Positions 17,167 through 26,878 are shown, counted from the first letter of the stretch. The stretch: DNA of 58,584 nucleotides from Candidatus Merdivivens pullistercoris (GCA_017694935.1 JADIME010000013.1:1-58584), one strand, 5' to 3'. Notes: a model not told the origin generated them from the sequence alone. Program-made: numbers and translations.

Positions 17167-18670
17167 CGAAAAAGACATAGCCTTCATGGCGACCAAAGGC
17201 ATCGGCCTTGAAACGGTGCAAGGGCAGCTTGACTCTTTCGTGAAAGGGTTCCCGAGTCTGGAGATTGTAGCTCCGGCAACTGCCGAAAAGGGCATAAAGA
17301 TACTTTCCGATGAGGAGATCGAGGCCTCGCTGGAAATTTACGCGAAGGCGAAAATCGACGGGAGGAGGAAATTCGTGCCTGCTTCCGGGGCGGCATCGAG
17401 GATGTTCAAGGATTTGTTTTCCGGTCTGGACAGGCTGAAATCCGGCGGGTCTTTGCGCGAGGATGAGCCTGCTGCCGTTTTCGTCTCGAATATAGAAAGG
17501 TTCGCGTTTTACGATCCTGATATTTTCCCTGCCCGGGCGGCGGGGGAAAGTCTCGCGGAATATCAGTCCAGGGTGCTTGAAACCGTGCTGCACGTGCATG
17601 GGGGGACAGGGCTGGGCTATGGCTCCAAGCCCAAGGGTGTCTTGAAGTTCCATAAATACATCGACGGGGCGCGCACTCCTTTTGAGGAACACCTTGTCGA
17701 GGCTCAGGAATATATGCGGAACGATGACGGAAGCGCGTGCATGACAGTGACCATCTCGCCGGAGCATGAAAGGCTTTTCAAGGAACTGTATGGGAATGTA
17801 AGGGAAAGGTACGAGTCCAAATACTGTTGCAGGTTCGATGTGGACTTCACCTTCCAGTCTGCTGCCACTGACACGATAGCGGTGGATATGGACAACAGGC
17901 CGTTCCGCACGGATTCAGGCGACCTGCTTTTCCGTCCGGGAGGGCACGGGGCGTTGATATACAATCTGAATGCGATAGAAGACGAATTCGTCTCAATCAA
18001 GAATATAGACAATGTGGCGATAGAGCGTTTCCTGCCGCAGACATCGCTGTACAAGAAAGTGCTGTTGGGCCGCCTTGTCATGCTGAGGGACAGGATAAGA
18101 GGTTATCTGTCCGCTTTGGACGAAGGTACGGATTATGATAGCCTGGTTCCCGAGATCAAAGGATTCCTTTCCGGGGAACTGTGCATAGAAGTGCCTGAAA
18201 ACATTTCCGATGCTGACTTGCCGGGATACCTTAGAAAGAAACTGGACCGTCCCATAAGGGTTTGCGGCATGGTGCGCAATCAGGGAGAACCCGGAGGAGG
18301 GCCGTTCATCATAAGGGAAAAAGACGGATCCACTTCATTGCAGATTTTGGAAAACGACCAGATAAACCGTTCCGACCCTCATTCCGCGGCTTGCCTGTCT
18401 GCAAGTACGCATTTCAATCCGGTGGATATCGTCTGCTGTCTGAGGGATTACAGGGGCGGCAGATTCGATCTTGTAAAATTTGTGGACAAGGATACGGCTT
18501 TCATTAGCAGCAAGACATATCAGGGCAGGCAGTTGAAGGCATTGGAACTTCCGGGTCTGTGGAACGGCTCCATGAGCGACTGGAACACGGCTTTCGTGGA
18601 AGTGCCGCTCATAACGTTCAATCCGGTAAAAGTCGCTCTGGATCTTCTGAGGCTGGAACATCTGGGCTAA
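17159..18670 (+). CDS. DUF4301 family protein
   Basis: A 503-aa cytosolic protein with the DUF4301 features 'RKFVPASGAASRMFKDLF' (near 65-82), 'PKGVLKFHKYIDGARTPFEEHLVEA' and 'LRDYRGGRFDLVKFVDKDTAFIS'. The family is almost limited to Bacteroidetes and has no known activity. The glycine-rich 'SGAASR' and 'PKGVLKFH' segments recall sugar-nucleotidyltransferase-like folds, but I would not assign a reaction. It overlaps the end of pdxB by 8 bases, so it is co-translated with vitamin B6 synthesis. Confidence 0.85.
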   Translation: MFDEKDIAFMATKGIGLETVQGQLDSFVKGFPSLEIVAPATAEKGIKILSDEEIEASLEIYAKAKIDGRRKFVPASGAASRMFKDLFSGLDRLKSGGSLREDEPAAVFVSNIERFAFYDPDIFPARAAGESLAEYQSRVLETVLHVHGGTGLGYGSKPKGVLKFHKYIDGARTPFEEHLVEAQEYMRNDDGSACMTVTISPEHERLFKELYGNVRERYESKYCCRFDVDFTFQSAATDTIAVDMDNRPFRTDSGDLLFRPGGHGALIYNLNAIEDEFVSIKNIDNVAIERFLPQTSLYKKVLLGRLVMLRDRIRGYLSALDEGTDYDSLVPEIKGFLSGELCIEVPENISDADLPGYLRKKLDRPIRVCGMVRNQGEPGGGPFIIREKDGSTSLQILENDQINRSDPHSAACLSASTHFNPVDIVCCLRDYRGGRFDLVKFVDKDTAFISSKTYQGRQLKALELPGLWNGSMSDWNTAFVEVPLITFNPVKVALDLLRLEHLG

Positions 18671-18692
18671 TCACTTAAAACGCCGCATTGCC

Positions 18693-19142
18693 ATGAAAAA
18701 ATATTTATTCTCCATTTTCATTGTCGTCCTGTCGTTTTTCTTGACGGCATCATGCAGTGTGGAATACAGCGATACGGGCGTTGCGGAAAGATACGGATGT
18801 TTCAGGATAACTGGCAGCGTGGCCGGCGGTTCCGATGACGGAAAGCAGGTAATGTTGTCGGGGATAAGGGTGGCTGTGGATTTCGGAGACGGCAATGTGC
18901 AGGAAACGTTTACCAAAAGCGGTTTGTACGAGACGGAATTCTATACGGCAGCTTATGCCGACCCTCGGGTAATAAAGGTCACGGTGAGCGACGTGGACGG
19001 CGCGGACAACGGTTTGTATGAAACGGCTGTAAAGGAAATAAATATCAGTTCCCCTTCCGGCTTTGCGGACGGGGACGGAAGGAATTTCGTGGGAACAAAG
19101 ACGATAGTGCTCGACTTCCTGCTTGACAGGGTCGGGCAATGA
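18693..19142 (+). CDS. Radical SAM-associated-type putative lipoprotein
   Basis: A 149-aa lipoprotein (lipobox ending TASC). The mature sequence starts 'SVEYSDTGVAERYGCFRITGSV', continues with 'LSGIRVAVDFGD', and ends with 'VTVSDVDGADNGLYET...FVGTKTIVLDFLLDR', the layout of Bacteroidales 'radical SAM-associated putative lipoproteins', small carboxypeptidase-regulatory-like beta domains with a conserved D-x-D-G-x-x-N-G motif. No radical SAM gene is visible in this window. It sits 22 bases after DUF4301 and 24 before ffh. Assignment is from remembered family pattern. Confidence 0.6.
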   Translation: MKKYLFSIFIVVLSFFLTASCSVEYSDTGVAERYGCFRITGSVAGGSDDGKQVMLSGIRVAVDFGDGNVQETFTKSGLYETEFYTAAYADPRVIKVTVSDVDGADNGLYETAVKEINISSPSGFADGDGRNFVGTKTIVLDFLLDRVGQ

Positions 19143-19166
19143 CGATGATAAATAAAAACACAGGAT

Positions 19167-20501
19167 ATGTTCGAAAATTTAGTCGATAGGTTGGAAAGGT
19201 CTTTCAAGATTTTGAAAGGCGAAGGGAAAATAACGGAAATCAATGTGGCCGAGACCCTAAAGGATATAAGGCGAGCATTGCTCGATGCCGATGTCAGCTA
19301 TAAGATCGCAAAGGAATTCTGCGATGATGTGAAGAAAAAGGCATTGGGCATGAACGTGCTGACGGCTGTCAAACCGGAGCAGATGATGGTCAAGATCGTC
19401 CATGATGAACTTGCCGCGCTGATGGGGAGCGAATCCGCCGACATCAATGTGAAAGGCAACCCCGGAATAGTTCTTGTTGCCGGTCTGCAAGGGTCCGGAA
19501 AGACTACATTCTGCGGCAAGCTGGCTTTGAACTGCAAATCCAAGAGAGGCATGAGACCCCTGCTGGTTGCCTGCGACGTGTACAGGCCTGCCGCAATCGA
19601 CCAGTTGAAAGTACTCGGCTCCCAGATAGGGGTGGAAGTATACAGCGAGGACGGGGTGAAGGATCCTGTCGGGATAGCGAAGAGGGGAGTGGAATATGCC
19701 AAAACCGCAAATTGTTCAGTCGTGATAGTCGATACCGCCGGACGTCTGGCCGTGGATGCGGAAATGATGGATGAAATATCCGCATTGAAGACATCCCTGA
19801 ACCCGTCCGAGACGCTTTTCGTCGTCGATGCCATGACCGGGCAGGATGCGGTCGAGACCGCAAGGGCATTCAACGACAGGATAGACTACGACGGTGTTGT
19901 CTTGACGAAAATGGACGGAGACACCCGCGGCGGTGCGGCCCTTTCCATCAAGGCTGTTGTCGGCAAGCCGATAAAGTTCGTATCCGCCGGCGAGAAGATG
20001 GAGGCCCTGGAAGTCTTTTATCCTAAAAGGATAGCTGACAGGATACTCGGGATGGGAGATGTCGTGACTCTCGTCGAGAAGGCGCAGGAACAGTTTGACG
20101 AGGAGCAGGCAAGGAAACTTACAAAGAAGATAGCCAAGGATCAGTATACCCTTTCGGATTTCTATGAACAAATCCAGCAGATAAAGAAGATGGGCAATAT
20201 AAAGGATCTGGCTTCGATGATACCTGGCGTAGGCAAGGCCCTGCGCAATGTGGACATAGACAATGACTCGTTCAAGGGCGTGGAGGCCATCATCCTGTCC
20301 ATGACTGCAGAAGAGAGGGAACATCCCGAAATCATCAACGGAAGCAGGCGCAGGCGCATTTCTGACGGCAGCGGCCGTTCCATAGCCGAGGTAAACAGGC
20401 TGCTTAAACAGTTCGAGGATACGCGCAAGGTAATGAAAAACGTCGTCGGCGGCGGTTTGCGCGGGGCGATGAAGATGGCCAAGGCGAAAAAAAGGAGGTA
20501 G
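19167..20501 (+). CDS. ffh: Signal recognition particle protein
   Basis: A 444-aa SRP54 GTPase. The N domain ('LEVRLERSFKILKG'-like helices) is followed by the G domain with P-loop 'GLQGSGKTT', 'DTAGRLAVDAEMMDE' and 'LTKMDGDTRGGAALS', then the M domain from ~295 with the signal-binding 'LSDFYEQIQQIKKMGNIKDLASMIPG' and the RNA-binding 'SRRRRISDGSGRS'. It binds signal peptides at the ribosome with 4.5S RNA. Its stop codon lies inside the loop of a bidirectional terminator shared with convergent trmD. Confidence 0.96.
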   Translation: MFENLVDRLERSFKILKGEGKITEINVAETLKDIRRALLDADVSYKIAKEFCDDVKKKALGMNVLTAVKPEQMMVKIVHDELAALMGSESADINVKGNPGIVLVAGLQGSGKTTFCGKLALNCKSKRGMRPLLVACDVYRPAAIDQLKVLGSQIGVEVYSEDGVKDPVGIAKRGVEYAKTANCSVVIVDTAGRLAVDAEMMDEISALKTSLNPSETLFVVDAMTGQDAVETARAFNDRIDYDGVVLTKMDGDTRGGAALSIKAVVGKPIKFVSAGEKMEALEVFYPKRIADRILGMGDVVTLVEKAQEQFDEEQARKLTKKIAKDQYTLSDFYEQIQQIKKMGNIKDLASMIPGVGKALRNVDIDNDSFKGVEAIILSMTAEEREHPEIINGSRRRRISDGSGRSIAEVNRLLKQFEDTRKVMKNVVGGGLRGAMKMAKAKKRR

Positions 20502-20513
20502 GAACCTCCTTTT
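20490..20513. terminator. Bidirectional terminator between ffh and trmD
   Basis: Perfect 10-bp stem AAAAGGAGGT/ACCTCCTTTT with a 4-base loop that contains part of the ffh stop codon. A-rich and T-rich flanks allow termination in both directions. Confidence 0.85.
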
Positions 20514-20534
20514 CGTTTTCCGTAATAACGGTTT

Positions 20535-21224
20535 TTATCCTTTTTCCTCTGTATCCAACAGTCCCGGGCGGAGCCGGCGGGTGCGTTCCAATGCCTGTTC
20601 GTCCTGCCATTCCTTTATGCGTTTCGGGTCTCCGCAAAGGAGTATGTCGGGTACTTTCCAGCCGTTGAATTCGGCAGGCCTTGTGTAGATGGGAGGCGAA
20701 AGCAGCCCGTCCTGGAACGAGTCGCTCAACGCCGACTGTTCATCCCCGATGGCACCGGGGATCAGACGCACGATTGAGTCCACGAGCAGAGAGGCCGGAA
20801 GTTCTCCTCCGCTTACGACATAGTCCCCGCATGATATTTCGCGTGTGACGAGGTGTTCCCTGATGCGATGGTCTATCCCTTTGTAGTGTCCGCATAGGAT
20901 GATTATGTTCTCTTTGCAGGACAATTCGTTGGCCATTGACTGGTTCATGATGTCCCCGTCCGGGCTCATGTATATTATTTCATCGTATTTCCTTTCGGAC
21001 GAGAGCTCCTCGATCATCCGGAAAACGGGTTCTATCATCATTACCATTCCCGCGTCGCCGCCGAAGGCATAGTCGTCCACCTGCCTGTAACGTCCTTTCC
21101 CGTATTTTCTCAGATTGTGGACATGGATTTCAACAATGCCCTTTTTCCGCGCCCTCCCGACTATGGAATATTCCAGCGGGCTTTCCAACAATTCCGGAAC
21201 TACGCTGAGTATGTCGATTCTCAT
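20535..21224 (-). CDS. trmD: tRNA (guanine37-N1)-methyltransferase
   Basis: A 229-aa SPOUT methyltransferase. It begins '[25 protein letters not shown]', with '[26 protein letters not shown]' and the trefoil-knot SAM site '[50 protein letters not shown]'. TrmD methylates G37 of tRNAs reading CNN codons and prevents frameshifting. Single gene, divergent from the DUF349 operon, with its own TACCTTTG box 20 bases ahead of the start. Confidence 0.95.
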   Translation of the reverse strand: MRIDILSVVPELLESPLEYSIVGRARKKGIVEIHVHNLRKYGKGRYRQVDDYAFGGDAGMVMMIEPVFRMIEELSSERKYDEIIYMSPDGDIMNQSMANELSCKENIIILCGHYKGIDHRIREHLVTREISCGDYVVSGGELPASLLVDSIVRLIPGAIGDEQSALSDSFQDGLLSPPIYTRPAEFNGWKVPDILLCGDPKRIKEWQDEQALERTRRLRPGLLDTEEKG

Positions 21225-21244
21225 TTTTTTCGCTTTAAACGCGG

Positions 21245-21252
21245 CAAAGGTA
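21245..21252 (-). promoter_or_regulatory. -7 box of trmD
   Basis: Minus-strand TACCTTTG followed by CCGC, matching TAnnTTTG; predicted leader about 15 bases. Confidence 0.5.
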
Positions 21253-21293
21253 ATGAAAATATCGCGGATGATGGTTTTTTTGTGAAAAAAGGT

Positions 21294-21301
21294 TATTTTT
21301 G
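21294..21301 (+). promoter_or_regulatory. -7 box of the DUF349-yidC unit
   Basis: TATTTTTG followed by CATTTT, matching TAnnTTTG, 33 bases ahead of the DUF349 ATG. The region is T-rich, so chance occurrence is possible. Confidence 0.4.
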
Positions 21302-21334
21302 CATTTTGTTTGATAATTTTTTCAGAAAAATACT

Positions 21335-23095
21335 ATGAGTGAAGACATTTTGACCATCAACGACGATCTTTCCGCCATCAATGCGGAAAACGAGCATGTC
21401 GATTATTCCGAAAAATCCCTTCAGGAAATCCTTGACATATTCTCAGGGATGCTTGAAAACGAGGATCATCATGAATTGTACAAAAATGCAGAGGCATTGA
21501 AATCAGCGTTTTACAAAAACCTGAACAAGTTCAGGAGCGCTGCCATGCCTGAAAGCGGCGATGGTGAATCTGTCTCCGAAGACACCGGGACGGAAGATAG
21601 GCAGCAGGAGCGCGCCTATGCCGACGAGGAGCGTCGTTTCAAGGAATTGTATGCGGCGTACAAGGCCGACAGGGCGGAATTCAATGCGCGCAATGAAAAG
21701 ATAAAGGAAGAAAATCTTGCCAAGAAGATAGAAATAATAAACGAAATCAAGGCTTTGATCGAAAAGGGCGATGTGAGCCAAAGTTTCCCGGATTTCAGGG
21801 CCTTGCAGCAAAGATGGCGCGAGACCGGCCCGATCCCTGCTTCAAGCCATAAGGATGTGTATGAGACGTACCAGCATACGGTGGAGATGTTCTATGATCT
21901 CGTAAGCATCGACAGGGAGCTGCGTGACCTTGATTTCAAGAAAAACCTTGAAATAAAGACAAAGTTCTGCGAAATGGCTGAAAAGCTGGCGGACAATAAA
22001 AACGTCATCGAGGCTTTCCGGACTTTGCAGAAACTCCATGAACAGTGGAAAGAATTCGGCCCAGTGGCCAAGGAATACAGGGATTCGATATGGGAAAGGT
22101 TCAAGGCGGCCACTTCGGTGATAAACAAACGCTACCAGGAATACTTCGAGACCCAGAAAGAAAAATTCAAGGCCAATCTTGCTGCAAAGACCGAGATCTG
22201 CGAGAAGGTCGAACAGATGCTGACCGAGGAAATAAAGTCGGCCAAAGACTGGCTTAAATATACCGAGGAACTTGAAAGTCTCCGTAAGGCATGGCGCGAA
22301 ATAGGCCCTGTCGGAAAGAAGTACGGGCAAAAGATTTATGAGCGTTTCCGTGCGGCTTCCGACAAATTCTATGAAAAAAGGAAGGCGTACTATGACAATT
22401 TCAAGAGTACCATGCATGAGAACCTCATGAAGAAGACTGCCATCTGCGAGCAGGCGGAAGCCTTGCAGGACAGTGAAGACTGGAAGTCCACGACCGAGGC
22501 TTTCGTCGATCTGCAGAAGCAGTGGAAAGAAATAGGTCCTGTTCCAAGGAAAAAGGCCGAACCGCTGTGGAACCGTTTCAGGAAAGCGTGCGACACGTTT
22601 TTCGACAACAGGAACAAAAACTCCAACGACCCGTCCATAACGATATATCTGAACCTCAGGTCGAAGAAGGCTCTGGTCAAAGAAATAAAGGCGTATGTCC
22701 CGAGCGGCGACGAGCAGCAGGACAGGCAGGCGATGGACGCTTTCGTTGAAAAATGGAACGGTATAGGTTATGTGCCGATCAAGGAAAAAGACAAGATAAA
22801 CAAAGCATACTTCGAAGCTTTGGACGAGAAATTCCCTTTTGCATCGAAGGAGTCTAAACGGGGTGCCAAGCAGCAACGCCATGCCCCTGTATCGGAGAAA
22901 GAAAGGCTGATACAGCTATACAACAGGAAAGAAGCCGAGCTGGCTACTTACGAAAACAACATGGGCTTCTTCTCGCAGCCTTCAGGTTCTCTGATCGAAC
23001 ATCTGAAGCAGCAGATAGAAGCGGCGAAGGCCGAACTTGCCAGAATAGAGGAGCAGATAAAGGAGTTGGAGAACAAGGAAAATTCGGAGGCATAG
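21335..23095 (+). CDS. DUF349 repeat protein
   Basis: A 586-aa, highly charged, helical and probably coiled-coil cytosolic protein. At least five DUF349-type repeats are visible, each with a 'W-x-E-x-G-P-(V/I)-x-x-x-x-x-x-x-(I/L)-W-x-R-F' core: 'RWRETGPIPASSHKDVYETYQ', 'QWKEFGPVAKEYRDSIWERFK', 'AWREIGPVGKKYGQKIYERFR', 'QWKEIGPVPRKKAEPLWNRFR' and 'KWNGIGYVPIKEKDKINKAY'. The C-terminus is a Glu/Lys coiled coil. No biochemical function is established for the family. It ends 3 bases before yidC, hinting at a conserved pairing with membrane insertion in Bacteroidetes. Confidence 0.85.
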   Translation: MSEDILTINDDLSAINAENEHVDYSEKSLQEILDIFSGMLENEDHHELYKNAEALKSAFYKNLNKFRSAAMPESGDGESVSEDTGTEDRQQERAYADEERRFKELYAAYKADRAEFNARNEKIKEENLAKKIEIINEIKALIEKGDVSQSFPDFRALQQRWRETGPIPASSHKDVYETYQHTVEMFYDLVSIDRELRDLDFKKNLEIKTKFCEMAEKLADNKNVIEAFRTLQKLHEQWKEFGPVAKEYRDSIWERFKAATSVINKRYQEYFETQKEKFKANLAAKTEICEKVEQMLTEEIKSAKDWLKYTEELESLRKAWREIGPVGKKYGQKIYERFRAASDKFYEKRKAYYDNFKSTMHENLMKKTAICEQAEALQDSEDWKSTTEAFVDLQKQWKEIGPVPRKKAEPLWNRFRKACDTFFDNRNKNSNDPSITIYLNLRSKKALVKEIKAYVPSGDEQQDRQAMDAFVEKWNGIGYVPIKEKDKINKAYFEALDEKFPFASKESKRGAKQQRHAPVSEKERLIQLYNRKEAELATYENNMGFFSQPSGSLIEHLKQQIEAAKAELARIEEQIKELENKENSEA

Positions 23096-23098
23096 CGG

Positions 23099-24991
23099 AT
23101 GAAAAGAAGTTCTATAGTGGGTTTTGCCCTGATAGGCATCATCCTGCTTGGATTCAGTTGGTACAATTCGGTACAGTTCAATAAGAGACAAAGAGAGGCA
23201 TTCGTCGCCGATTCGATAGCTGCAGCCCGACTGGCGGAGCAGATGCGCGCGGAGCAGGCGGCTTCCGGAATTGCCGACAGTGCGGCGGCATTCGCCGGAC
23301 AGCCGCAGGGACAGCAGTCCGTGGCCGAACCGGCTGTTTACAAGGACTCTCTGATGGAAGCGGCTTTCAGGAAGCCGGCTGAATACTATACCATAGAAAA
23401 CGACAAGCTTTCCGTGGATTTTACGACCAAGGGCGCACAGATGTACAGTGCTTTGATAAAGCCGTATTACAGGTACGACAGTACCGCCCTGTATTTCATA
23501 CGTCCCGGAAAGAGCAACTACAATGTAAGATTTTTTACGGACCAGAGCATATCTACCGAGGACTTGGTTTTCGACCTTGCCGAAAAGACGGACACATCCA
23601 TTACGATGCGACTCAATTTCCAGAACGGCGGCTACCTTGAACAGAAGTACTGGTTGGAACCAGGCAGTTTTGTCGTGAAAAACAACATGGCCTTGGTAGG
23701 CATGGAGGGCATCATCCCGAGAAACGTCACCGCTTTGGACATAGACTGGGAATTGGACGTGCCGCGTATCGAGAAATCATACAAGACCGAACGCCAGTAT
23801 TCGAGGATGGATTACAAATATCCGGGCGAGAAGAAGATAGAAAAACTCGGCAAAAACGGAAGGGACGTAGTGGACGAGCGTATCGGAACCAGGATTTCAT
23901 GGTTTACGTTCCAGCAGCATTTCTTCTCGGCTTTCATGGTTTCGGACAGGGACTTTTCGAGCGGTGAATTTTCCATGGTGTTCCATGAGGAAAATGATCC
24001 GGACAGCACCCTGATGGCCTGTGCCGCGAATGTGTCCGTGGATTATGATCCGGGACAGCGGGTGGATTATCCTTTCGATTTCTATATCGGCCCGAACCAT
24101 TACCAGACATTGAAGGCGAGCGGGGACGGATTTGAAAACATAGTCCAGCTCGGCGGATGGCTTGCAAGCAAGATCAACAAATGGGTCATCATCCCGTTCT
24201 TCAACTGGCTGCATGAATATATCGCCAGCTTCGGCATCATCATACTTCTGATGACCATCTGCATCAAACTCGTCCTTTCCCCTCTTACCTTCAAGTCCTA
24301 TTCGTCTTCGGCGAAGATGGGTGTGATAAAGCCGGAAGTGGACAAGTTGAATGCCAAATATCCTAAGCCTGAAGACGCGATGAAGAAGCAGCAGGCCTTG
24401 ATGGAACTCTACAAGCGTGCCGGTATCAGTCCTATGGGGGGATGCCTGCCTATGTTGCTCCAGCTTCCTATACTTTATGCAATGTTCCGCTTCTTCCCTA
24501 CATCGTTCGAGTTGCGCCAGCAGGGCTTCCTTTGGGTGGATGACCTCAGTACGTATGATTCGATATGGGATTTCGGGTTCAGGATTCCTCTGTTGGGCGA
24601 CCACCTGTCGCTGTTGTCCCTCCTGATGGCAGTCTCGATGTTCCTGTATTCGAAGATCAATTCGGCACAGATGTCTTCGGATCCGAGCATGAAGAGCATG
24701 AAATTCATGACCCTGTGGCTGATGCCTATCATGATGTTCTTCATCTGTAACAACCTGTCCAGCGGTTTGAGTTATTACTACATGCTGTCGAACATAATCA
24801 CCATTTTGCAGACCTGGATTATAAAGAGATTCTTTATAGACGAAAATAAGATTCACGCACGATTGGCGGCAAAAGCATCCGAGCCGGTGAAAAAATCCAA
24901 ATTCATGCAGCGTCTTGAAGCCGCCCAGAAGGCACAGGAACAGGCCATGAGGCAGCAGGTCAGGGAACAGAGTAAAAAAATGCGCAGATAA
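23099..24991 (+). CDS. yidC: Membrane protein insertase YidC
   Basis: A 630-aa inner-membrane insertase of the Gram-negative type: N-terminal anchor helix (6-23), a large periplasmic beta domain (~60-340) and the conserved C-terminal five-helix core from ~365 ('FNWLHEYIASFGIIILLMTICIKLVLSPLTFKSYSSSAKM', 'KRAGISPMGGCLPMLLQLPILYAMF'). The positively charged hydrophilic-groove loop and a basic C-terminal tail are present. It inserts inner-membrane proteins with or without Sec. The start is at the ATG 3 bases after the DUF349 stop; the stop overlaps the yggS start (TAATG). Confidence 0.95.
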   Translation: MKRSSIVGFALIGIILLGFSWYNSVQFNKRQREAFVADSIAAARLAEQMRAEQAASGIADSAAAFAGQPQGQQSVAEPAVYKDSLMEAAFRKPAEYYTIENDKLSVDFTTKGAQMYSALIKPYYRYDSTALYFIRPGKSNYNVRFFTDQSISTEDLVFDLAEKTDTSITMRLNFQNGGYLEQKYWLEPGSFVVKNNMALVGMEGIIPRNVTALDIDWELDVPRIEKSYKTERQYSRMDYKYPGEKKIEKLGKNGRDVVDERIGTRISWFTFQQHFFSAFMVSDRDFSSGEFSMVFHEENDPDSTLMACAANVSVDYDPGQRVDYPFDFYIGPNHYQTLKASGDGFENIVQLGGWLASKINKWVIIPFFNWLHEYIASFGIIILLMTICIKLVLSPLTFKSYSSSAKMGVIKPEVDKLNAKYPKPEDAMKKQQALMELYKRAGISPMGGCLPMLLQLPILYAMFRFFPTSFELRQQGFLWVDDLSTYDSIWDFGFRIPLLGDHLSLLSLLMAVSMFLYSKINSAQMSSDPSMKSMKFMTLWLMPIMMFFICNNLSSGLSYYYMLSNIITILQTWIIKRFFIDENKIHARLAAKASEPVKKSKFMQRLEAAQKAQEQAMRQQVREQSKKMRR

Positions 24992-25671
24992 TGGGTAATA
25001 TCGCTTCTGAAATTATCAAACTTCATAATGAACTGCCATCGACTGTAAAGTTGGTGGCGGTTTCTAAATTCCATCCATCCACGGCCGTAATGGAAGCCTA
25101 CAATGCCGGACAGAGGGTATTCGGCGAGAACCGCCCGCAGGAGATGGCGGCCAAGGCCCGGGAATTGCCGAAAGATATCGAATGGCATTTCATCGGACAC
25201 CTTCAGACAAATAAATTGAAGATGGTGCTGCCTTATGCGACGCTTGTCGAGTCTGTGGACTCCCTGCACCTGTTGGAGGCTATAGACCGGTGGGGAAGGG
25301 ACAACGGGAAGACCATAGACGTGCTTTTGGAATACCATGTGGCCGCCGAGGAGACAAAACAGGGTTTCGATGCCGATGAAATCCGTGACATACTCTTTTC
25401 CCCGGAACCTTTTGCCAATATCCGTTTCAGGGGACTTATGGGCATGGCCACCCTTACTTCCGACGAGCATGTGATCGAGTCCGATTTCGGGCGCATCGTG
25501 TCGCTTTTCGATGAGTTGTCGGCAAGGATCGGCGAGTCTCCGAAACTTACCTCCGGTTTCAATCTCAAATCCTTCGGCATGACACACGATTACGGGATTG
25601 CCGTCCGGATGGGAGCGAACATTGTCAGGATAGGCACTCTTATCTTCGGAGCACGCCCGGCAAAGATTTAG
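24991..25671 (+). CDS. YggS-type PLP homeostasis protein
   Basis: A 226-aa single-domain PLP-binding TIM-barrel protein (YggS/PLPBP/PROSC). The PLP lysine is in 'VKLVAVSKFHP' (residue ~26), and the family segments 'VFGENRPQEM', 'WHFIGHLQTNKLK', 'GLMGMATL' and 'MTHDYGIAVRMGANIVRIGTLIFGARP' are all present. It has no known enzymatic activity and buffers intracellular pyridoxal phosphate. One-base overlap with yidC suggests co-expression. Convergent with lpxB, with only 25 bases between them and no evident terminator. Confidence 0.92.
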   Translation: MGNIASEIIKLHNELPSTVKLVAVSKFHPSTAVMEAYNAGQRVFGENRPQEMAAKARELPKDIEWHFIGHLQTNKLKMVLPYATLVESVDSLHLLEAIDRWGRDNGKTIDVLLEYHVAAEETKQGFDADEIRDILFSPEPFANIRFRGLMGMATLTSDEHVIESDFGRIVSLFDELSARIGESPKLTSGFNLKSFGMTHDYGIAVRMGANIVRIGTLIFGARPAKI

Positions 25672-25696
25672 AATCAGGACATGGTGTATGAAAGGA

Positions 25697-26866
25697 CTAC
25701 CGTGCGGCAAGTTCCCGCACCATGGCTTCCGCGACGGCTTCCGATGCCCCGTCCTCTCCGAGCGACTTTCTTATGGAAGCATAGCCGTCAAGCATCCTGT
25801 TCCGGTACTGCCTGTCTTCTATCAGCCTCCTGATTTCGGCTACAAGCGCGTCTGCATTGCATTCGTTCTGTATCAGTTCTTTAAAAACCAGCCTGTCTGC
25901 TATGAGGTTGCCGAGGCTGATGAACTTGGCCTTGACTATCATCCGGCCTATCCAGTATGTCAGACGGTTTCCGAGGATGTATCCTACGACCTGGGGGGTG
26001 CCGAGCAGGGCGGCTTCGAGGGATGCGGTGCCGGAGTTTATTATCGCGGCTTCGGCGTTTTTTACAATGGACTGGGTCTGCCCGAAAATCACTTTTATCT
26101 CCGGAGTCCCGTTTTCTGTATGAAGATTTTTCAGATACGGGGCATAGTCCTCCATGCTTCTTGAAGGCGCCCCGGCTATGATGAACTGGTAGCCGGAATA
26201 TTGCGGGATTTCATGCATTTTCCTTGCAAATCCTGTCAGGACAGGCATCATCGTGTCTATCTCGCCTTTGCGCGAGCCGGCGAGCATGGCGATATACGGC
26301 GTGTCCTGCAGTCCGTTGCGGGCAAAAAACGCCTCTCGGTCTTCGTTCATGGCTGCCGAACCGTCGATGGCATCCACGAGCGGATTGCCGCAGTAGACGG
26401 CATCTATTCCCTTGGACGCGAAATATGGTATCTCGAACGGGAAGATGATGAAAAGCCGGTCTATGTCGCGGCGGAGTCTTTTTATCCGGCCTTCCCTCGA
26501 TGCCCATACTTTCGGGGCTATGTAATAAAAGGTCCTGATGCCCTTTTTATGCGCAAAAGCCGCTATCCTGAAATTGAATCCAGGGTAGTCTATGAAAATC
26601 ACGACATCGGGCCGCCATTCGAGGATGTCCTTTTTGCAGAACCTAACATTATGAAGCAGCTTCCTTGCTTTTGCCAATATTTCCGTGAAGCCCATCATGG
26701 CTCCCTCTTTATAATGCACCACAGGCGGTTTCCCGGCTGCTTCCGCCATCAGGTCGCCTCCCCAGAAACGTATGTCGCATTCAGGATCCTTGACCCTGAG
26801 CCCTTTTATTAAATTGGAGCCGTGCAAATCCCCGGACGCTTCGCCGGCTATGATATAGTATTTCAT
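25697..26866 (-). CDS. lpxB: Lipid-A-disaccharide synthase
   Basis: A 389-aa GT19 glycosyltransferase. It begins 'MKYYIIAGEASGDLHGSNLIKGL', with 'VVIFIDYPGFNFRIAAFAHKKGIRTFYYIAPKVWASREGRIKRLRRDIDRLFIIFPFE' and 'SGTASLEAALLGTPQVVGY' near the C-terminus, the classic LpxB signatures. It joins UDP-2,3-diacylglucosamine and lipid X to make lipid A disaccharide at the inner membrane. It follows surE by 12 bases on the same strand, the usual surE-lpxB pairing in Bacteroidetes. Confidence 0.95.
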   Translation of the reverse strand: MKYYIIAGEASGDLHGSNLIKGLRVKDPECDIRFWGGDLMAEAAGKPPVVHYKEGAMMGFTEILAKARKLLHNVRFCKKDILEWRPDVVIFIDYPGFNFRIAAFAHKKGIRTFYYIAPKVWASREGRIKRLRRDIDRLFIIFPFEIPYFASKGIDAVYCGNPLVDAIDGSAAMNEDREAFFARNGLQDTPYIAMLAGSRKGEIDTMMPVLTGFARKMHEIPQYSGYQFIIAGAPSRSMEDYAPYLKNLHTENGTPEIKVIFGQTQSIVKNAEAAIINSGTASLEAALLGTPQVVGYILGNRLTYWIGRMIVKAKFISLGNLIADRLVFKELIQNECNADALVAEIRRLIEDRQYRNRMLDGYASIRKSLGEDGASEAVAEAMVRELAAR

Positions 26867-26878
26867 TGAAAATAGCGT

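Noticed and set aside
21842-22882. 346-codon minus-strand ORF opposite the DUF349 gene
   Set aside because: It mirrors the regular Lys/Glu-rich repeats of the DUF349 frame and shows no protein-like domain; it is a shadow.
23897-24856. 319-codon minus-strand ORF opposite yidC
   Set aside because: His/Arg/Glu-rich low-quality translation typical of an antisense frame of a membrane protein gene.
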